The notes under the pieces were generated by a model, which saw only the letters and a list, made by a program, of their open reading frames with translations, made no database searches and was not told the DNA's origin. A program made the position numbers and the translations under genes. Positions 60,662 to 64,000 of a DNA stretch of 64,000 bases are shown one piece after another. This DNA is from an uncultured Prevotella sp. (GTDB lineage Bacteria > Bacteroidota > Bacteroidia > Bacteroidales > Bacteroidaceae): NCBI GenBank assembly GCA_900770395.1, contig CAAGKM010000006.1:1-64000 (forward strand), in the 5' to 3' direction. The first letter of the stretch is position 1. Each line of letters begins with the position of its first letter.

Positions 60662-63600
60662 TTACTGTACATCCACTCTCTCAAACGTCAGTCCCTTGGT
60701 ATGCTTTGCCGTCACGGTCAGCGTATAGCTGCCGGCGTTTATCTGGGTGCCCGTGGTGGTGCTGAGAGTCTTGAACTTCTTCGGGTTTACGGGGAAGGTT
60801 ATCTCGCGGTCAACGAGCATTGCGCCCTTGCTGTCGGTTATCCGCATCACGGCAGTCACGGGCTCGCCCGTGGTGTTCTTATAGCGGAAGCGCAGGGCGT
60901 ACTCCTTGCCCAGTCCTGTCTGGATTTTCCATACTGTCACGCCCTTTGCCGACTTGACAGGGGTGAATTGCGCTGCTGGACGCTCGTCAACGTCCTTTGG
61001 CATCAGCTCTTTGGGCAGCTTGGCTGCGGTGTCGGCGCTGAGCTTGTCCCAGTCGGTGTCGTTCGGAGTGGCTATGAAGTTTGCCGCGCCCTTTGTGGCA
61101 ACGGCGATGGCGCTGATTATAGCCTGTCCTGCCTTGCTCTCGGGGAACGAGATGACGAGTTTGCCGTTTTCTGCCTTGGCATAGACAACCTTTTTCAGGG
61201 CACCGTCATGACCTGCCTCAGCCCAGATGTCGAGGTCGTCGATGAGAGTCTTGCCGTTCACGGCAACGTCGAACAGGCGCATGCCCTCGCAGTCGCTCCT
61301 CATGGTGCTGCCTTCGCCCACCCAAGGCTCATTGAAGTAAAGCTCAATGCGGTAGTCGCCGTCGGGCACGGGCAGATTGTAGCTCAGCAGATGCTTGCCG
61401 TAGCGGCTGCTCTGGAACAGCGCCCACGAGCGTGTGCCGTGTATAGGGTCGGCGGTCACGGTCTGGCTCGCCGTCATCGGGTGCATGCCGTAGCGTTCGC
61501 CCCACGAGCGGCTGACGGTTTTGCCGTCGGCAGTCCACTGCTGCCCGTATTCGTCGGTCATGGCGTTGCCGCCGCAGTTTATGCGGTACACATAGTTGTA
61601 GCCCTCTGCGCCGCGCAGCAGGTCGGCGTTTCTGTCGGCGGGAGTGGGCACAATCGTAGAGCCGCTGTAGAGAGCGTCAAAGTGCGGAGCCTGTGGCAGA
61701 CCGCTATATATAATAATGTCTTCAGCTGCGGGCTTGCCGTTGCGGTAGCCTACGGCGCGCAGGACGTTGTACTTTATCAGGCGGTTCTCCCACACAAGGT
61801 GAGTGCTCGGTGTGGAGTGAGGAGTGTTGGGTGTGACTTTCTTTCTTCCCAAGAACTCGTTGTCGGTGGCGTCGTTGTAGAGCAGCACACTGTCGCAGTT
61901 GCTGTAGACGTTGATGTCGGTGCGGCGGCTGCCCGTTTCCTTGAAGCGGTTGCTCCAAGTATGCGACACGATGTAGACCATCGGGTCGGTGTCGGGGCAG
62001 GTGTGATGGGCGCGGTACATTTGGAAGGCATCGGTGGGCTGTTCCCACACTGTGGTGAGCCCTTTGTGGTTGAAAGGTCCTATCTTGTCTATCATTCTCA
62101 GACCTTCGTCGGGCTGCGTGCGCCCGGGGTTGTCGTGGCTGTTCATTATCCATTGGAAATGTCCGCACACGCTGTCCTTGGCGCTTTCTGCCAGCAGCAT
62201 CTTGGTCTCCAGGATGCTGGTGAACTTCTCTTCGCTGTAAGCCTTTTCCTTTTCCAAATCTTTAGCCTCGCTGTGCAGCCCTATGGTGCGCCATGCGCCA
62301 TATTCGCCGTTGAGCAGCTGCACGGGCTGCCTGAGTTCACGGTCGTAGTTCTTGGCGGAGCCGCCGTAGGTGCCGCTCCAGTTTTGTATCACGTTCCAGT
62401 CGGTGCCCTCGCCGCCGTTGCAGGTGGTTATCACTCGCATGGTGCGCGCCGTGGGGTCCATTTCGCGTATTATGTCGCTGCACTCCCGAGCAAAGCCGGC
62501 GGGCAGCACGCTCTCGTTCTGCAGTCCCCACGCCACGATGCTCGGACTGTTGCGGCGCTCCCTGACCCACTGGCGCAGCAGACGCTTGAACTCTGTGCGG
62601 AACTGCGGCGAGTCATACCAGATGTGGGCTGAGAACTGGCTCCAGAAGAGTATTCCCTCGCGGTCGAGCAGCCGCTGATATTCAAGGTTGTGTGGCTGGT
62701 GAGCCTCGCGGAAGGCGTTGAATCCCATCTGCCTCACCTCCTTTATGCGGGCGGCTATCTGCTCGCTGCTGAAGGCGTGGCTCTGCCCCAGCTGGTGCTC
62801 ATACTCGCACACTCCGTTGATGAACGTGGGCTTGCCGTTGAGGAAGAAGCGGTGGTCGCCCGAGGGGTTCTTGCATGGCCATGTCAGGGTGCGTATGCCG
62901 TAGGGCGTGGTTATCTCGTCGGTGGTTTTGCCGCCGCGCTTTATCATGCTTGCAAGATTATAGAGATATGGCGCATCGGTGCTCCACAATATCGGATTGT
63001 CGATTCGTGCGCTCTGTCTCACAGTCTTTGTCTCGCCCGGCTTCAGCGTCAGTTTCTCGCTCAGGCGGAACACCTGCTTGCCGCTGGCGAGCGCCAGCTT
63101 ATTGACATACTCCACCTCGGCGGCAGTGCTGCCGTAGTTTTTCACCTCAGTCTCCACAAACACACTGTCGGCGCGGTCGTTGTTCCAGATGTGCACGCCA
63201 AACGGCTCAATGCGCACCTCGTCGGTCTCGGTGATGTAGACGGGGCGGAAAAGTCCGAGCGGCTGCGAGCCCTCGCTGAATCCGTATTCGCTGGAACAGC
63301 CTCCGCACACCCACGGCGACACCATGTCCATTGCCGGGTGCTCGGTTATTATCTCTATCGTGTTCTGTCCGTCGGTAAGCTGGTCGGTCACGTCGGTGGT
63401 CATCGTCGTGCGCCCCACAAGTGTGCGCTCGCCCTTTTTGCCGTTGACAGTTATGGTGGCGTAGCTGCCTGCGCCCTCAAGGGTGAGGAAGTAGCGCTTG
63501 CCCGTGGCTGCCTTGTTCAGTGTGAAGCTCTTGCGGTAGGTGGCGGTGCCGTGCAGGTTGCCGTGGCGCAGCTGTCGCGCTCCATAGTAGTCGTCCCAGT

Positions 63601-64000
63601 TGTGCGGCAGGCTCACCGTGCGTGTCTCGCTGCCCATCGTGGTCTGCCACTGGTCCATGAGGTCTATCCTTGTTCGCCTGCCTTTCTTCTCGGGCTGGGG
63701 AAAGCTCACTGCGCTCTTGCCCATTGGCACGCTCGTGGCAACGGCAATGCCTCGCTGCTCGGCGTTGTTCACGGCGCAGTAGAAGTGATACACCACTCCG
63801 TCGTGCTTCAGCACATAGCTCTTGTGGGCAAACATCTCGTCGTAGGGCTTTGTGGGATAGATGAGGTCGTTGCCCTGCCACTCCTGCCAGTTCACGAGGT
63901 CGCGGCTCACTGCGAAGGTGTTGAAGGCGTTGTAGGGGCGCGAGGGGTTGAACGCCGAGAACCAGAACATCACGTATATGTCGCCCATCTTCACTATCTG
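60662..64000 (-). CDS. GH2 glycosidase with N-terminal beta-propeller-like part, 5' end missing
   Basis: The frame is open to the window edge, giving 1113 codons with the start outside. The first ~85 residues (FNTFAVSRDLVNWQEWQGND, MFAHKSYVLKHDGVVYHFYC) look like blades of a GH43/GH130-type beta-propeller. A GH2 enzyme then begins at LMDQWQTTMGSETRTVSLPHNWDD and continues with INGVCEYEHQLGQSH, AWGLQNESVLP (acid/base, about 493) and LLNGEYGAWR (nucleophile, about 566). After the barrel, YVYRINCGGNAMTDEYGQQW resembles a malectin-like domain, and a C-terminal beta domain closes the protein. Substrate unknown. First in line of the three GH2 genes. Confidence 0.88.
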   Translation of the reverse strand, partial: QIVKMGDIYVMFWFSAFNPSRPYNAFNTFAVSRDLVNWQEWQGNDLIYPTKPYDEMFAHKSYVLKHDGVVYHFYCAVNNAEQRGIAVATSVPMGKSAVSFPQPEKKGRRTRIDLMDQWQTTMGSETRTVSLPHNWDDYYGARQLRHGNLHGTATYRKSFTLNKAATGKRYFLTLEGAGSYATITVNGKKGERTLVGRTTMTTDVTDQLTDGQNTIEIITEHPAMDMVSPWVCGGCSSEYGFSEGSQPLGLFRPVYITETDEVRIEPFGVHIWNNDRADSVFVETEVKNYGSTAAEVEYVNKLALASGKQVFRLSEKLTLKPGETKTVRQSARIDNPILWSTDAPYLYNLASMIKRGGKTTDEITTPYGIRTLTWPCKNPSGDHRFFLNGKPTFINGVCEYEHQLGQSHAFSSEQIAARIKEVRQMGFNAFREAHQPHNLEYQRLLDREGILFWSQFSAHIWYDSPQFRTEFKRLLRQWVRERRNSPSIVAWGLQNESVLPAGFARECSDIIREMDPTARTMRVITTCNGGEGTDWNVIQNWSGTYGGSAKNYDRELRQPVQLLNGEYGAWRTIGLHSEAKDLEKEKAYSEEKFTSILETKMLLAESAKDSVCGHFQWIMNSHDNPGRTQPDEGLRMIDKIGPFNHKGLTTVWEQPTDAFQMYRAHHTCPDTDPMVYIVSHTWSNRFKETGSRRTDINVYSNCDSVLLYNDATDNEFLGRKKVTPNTPHSTPSTHLVWENRLIKYNVLRAVGYRNGKPAAEDIIIYSGLPQAPHFDALYSGSTIVPTPADRNADLLRGAEGYNYVYRINCGGNAMTDEYGQQWTADGKTVSRSWGERYGMHPMTASQTVTADPIHGTRSWALFQSSRYGKHLLSYNLPVPDGDYRIELYFNEPWVGEGSTMRSDCEGMRLFDVAVNGKTLIDDLDIWAEAGHDGALKKVVYAKAENGKLVISFPESKAGQAIISAIAVATKGAANFIATPNDTDWDKLSADTAAKLPKELMPKDVDERPAAQFTPVKSAKGVTVWKIQTGLGKEYALRFRYKNTTGEPVTAVMRITDSKGAMLVDREITFPVNPKKFKTLSTTTGTQINAGSYTLTVTAKHTKGLTFERVDVQ

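Noticed and set aside
59753..62632. A 959-codon open frame on the plus strand across two GH2 genes
   Set aside because: It lies antisense to two clear GH2 genes and the spacer repeat. Its composition (rich in V, H, A, C) is that of GC-biased antisense codons, and it has no recognisable domain.
1..64000. tRNA or rRNA genes as integration sites
   Set aside because: No T-arm-like GGTTCGAATCC sequence with a fitting acceptor stem was found near either island border.

Overview
The window is a stretch of a Bacteroidota chromosome, most likely Prevotella or a close relative (Bacteroidales). The evidence is: a Mfa/fimbrillin-type lipoprotein, SLBB/Wzz/Wzi capsule genes, many GH2/GH28 polysaccharide enzymes, almost no Shine-Dalgarno sequences, and repeated use of the Bacteroidetes -7 promoter box TAnnTTTG. 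No rRNA, tRNA or CRISPR array was found.

Layout. 0-2.6 kb: 5' part of an HU-like DNA-binding gene, a fimbrillin/GLUG lipoprotein and a 54-aa small protein in front of it, with two strong leader hairpins. 2.6-9.8 kb: housekeeping genes on the minus strand (COG2509-type FAD dehydrogenase, ClC channel, Sua5/YrdC, prfC, rfbD). Three copies of a palindromic GGCACGGATTACACGGATT repeat lie among them, and one copy carries a small GxxExxY nuclease-like gene inside it. 9.8-19.5 kb: an AT-rich plus-strand defence/accessory island with an alarmone-hydrolase-like HD protein, a type III restriction-modification pair in res-then-mod order, a HEPN-like protein, an unknown helical protein, RhuM and BRO gene debris, and an AlbA/Schlafen-like ATPase-fold regulator. 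The island stops abruptly 2 bases before sdaA.

19.5-42.9 kb: core genes. These are L-serine dehydratase, TrmN6, a small HExxH protein, secreted proteins, an alpha/beta hydrolase, a CPBP protease, a GH28 pectinase, lemA-htpX, a lytic transglycosylase, a Wzz/Wza-like export pair, a Bax-inhibitor-1 protein, the ispD/DJ-1/pdxJ operon, nadK, a patatin, an M15 peptidase, an M24 aminopeptidase, a C1 peptidase and a phytase-like esterase. 43-47.5 kb: a second AT-rich accessory block with a DUF1016 nuclease, an unknown gene, fragments of an Eco57I-like methyltransferase and a flavin reductase, a 57-aa small protein and an HNH endonuclease. 47.5-64 kb: a sodium/solute symporter, a RecD-like helicase with rmuC and a phosphopantetheinyl transferase, a lipocalin-like lipoprotein with a Wzi capsule protein, and three consecutive GH2 glycosidases. 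The last of these runs off the right edge.

The most interesting material is repetitive and intergenic. (1) The palindromic element exists both empty and with a GxxExxY gene inside. (2) Five short tandem arrays of 21-22-bp units occur in different intergenic regions, some with palindromic unit heads, a shared CGGCTTTTTTCC tail and a decayed small reading frame. (3) Near-identical promoter cassettes sit in front of the accessory genes of both AT-rich blocks, 36 kb apart and in opposite orientation.
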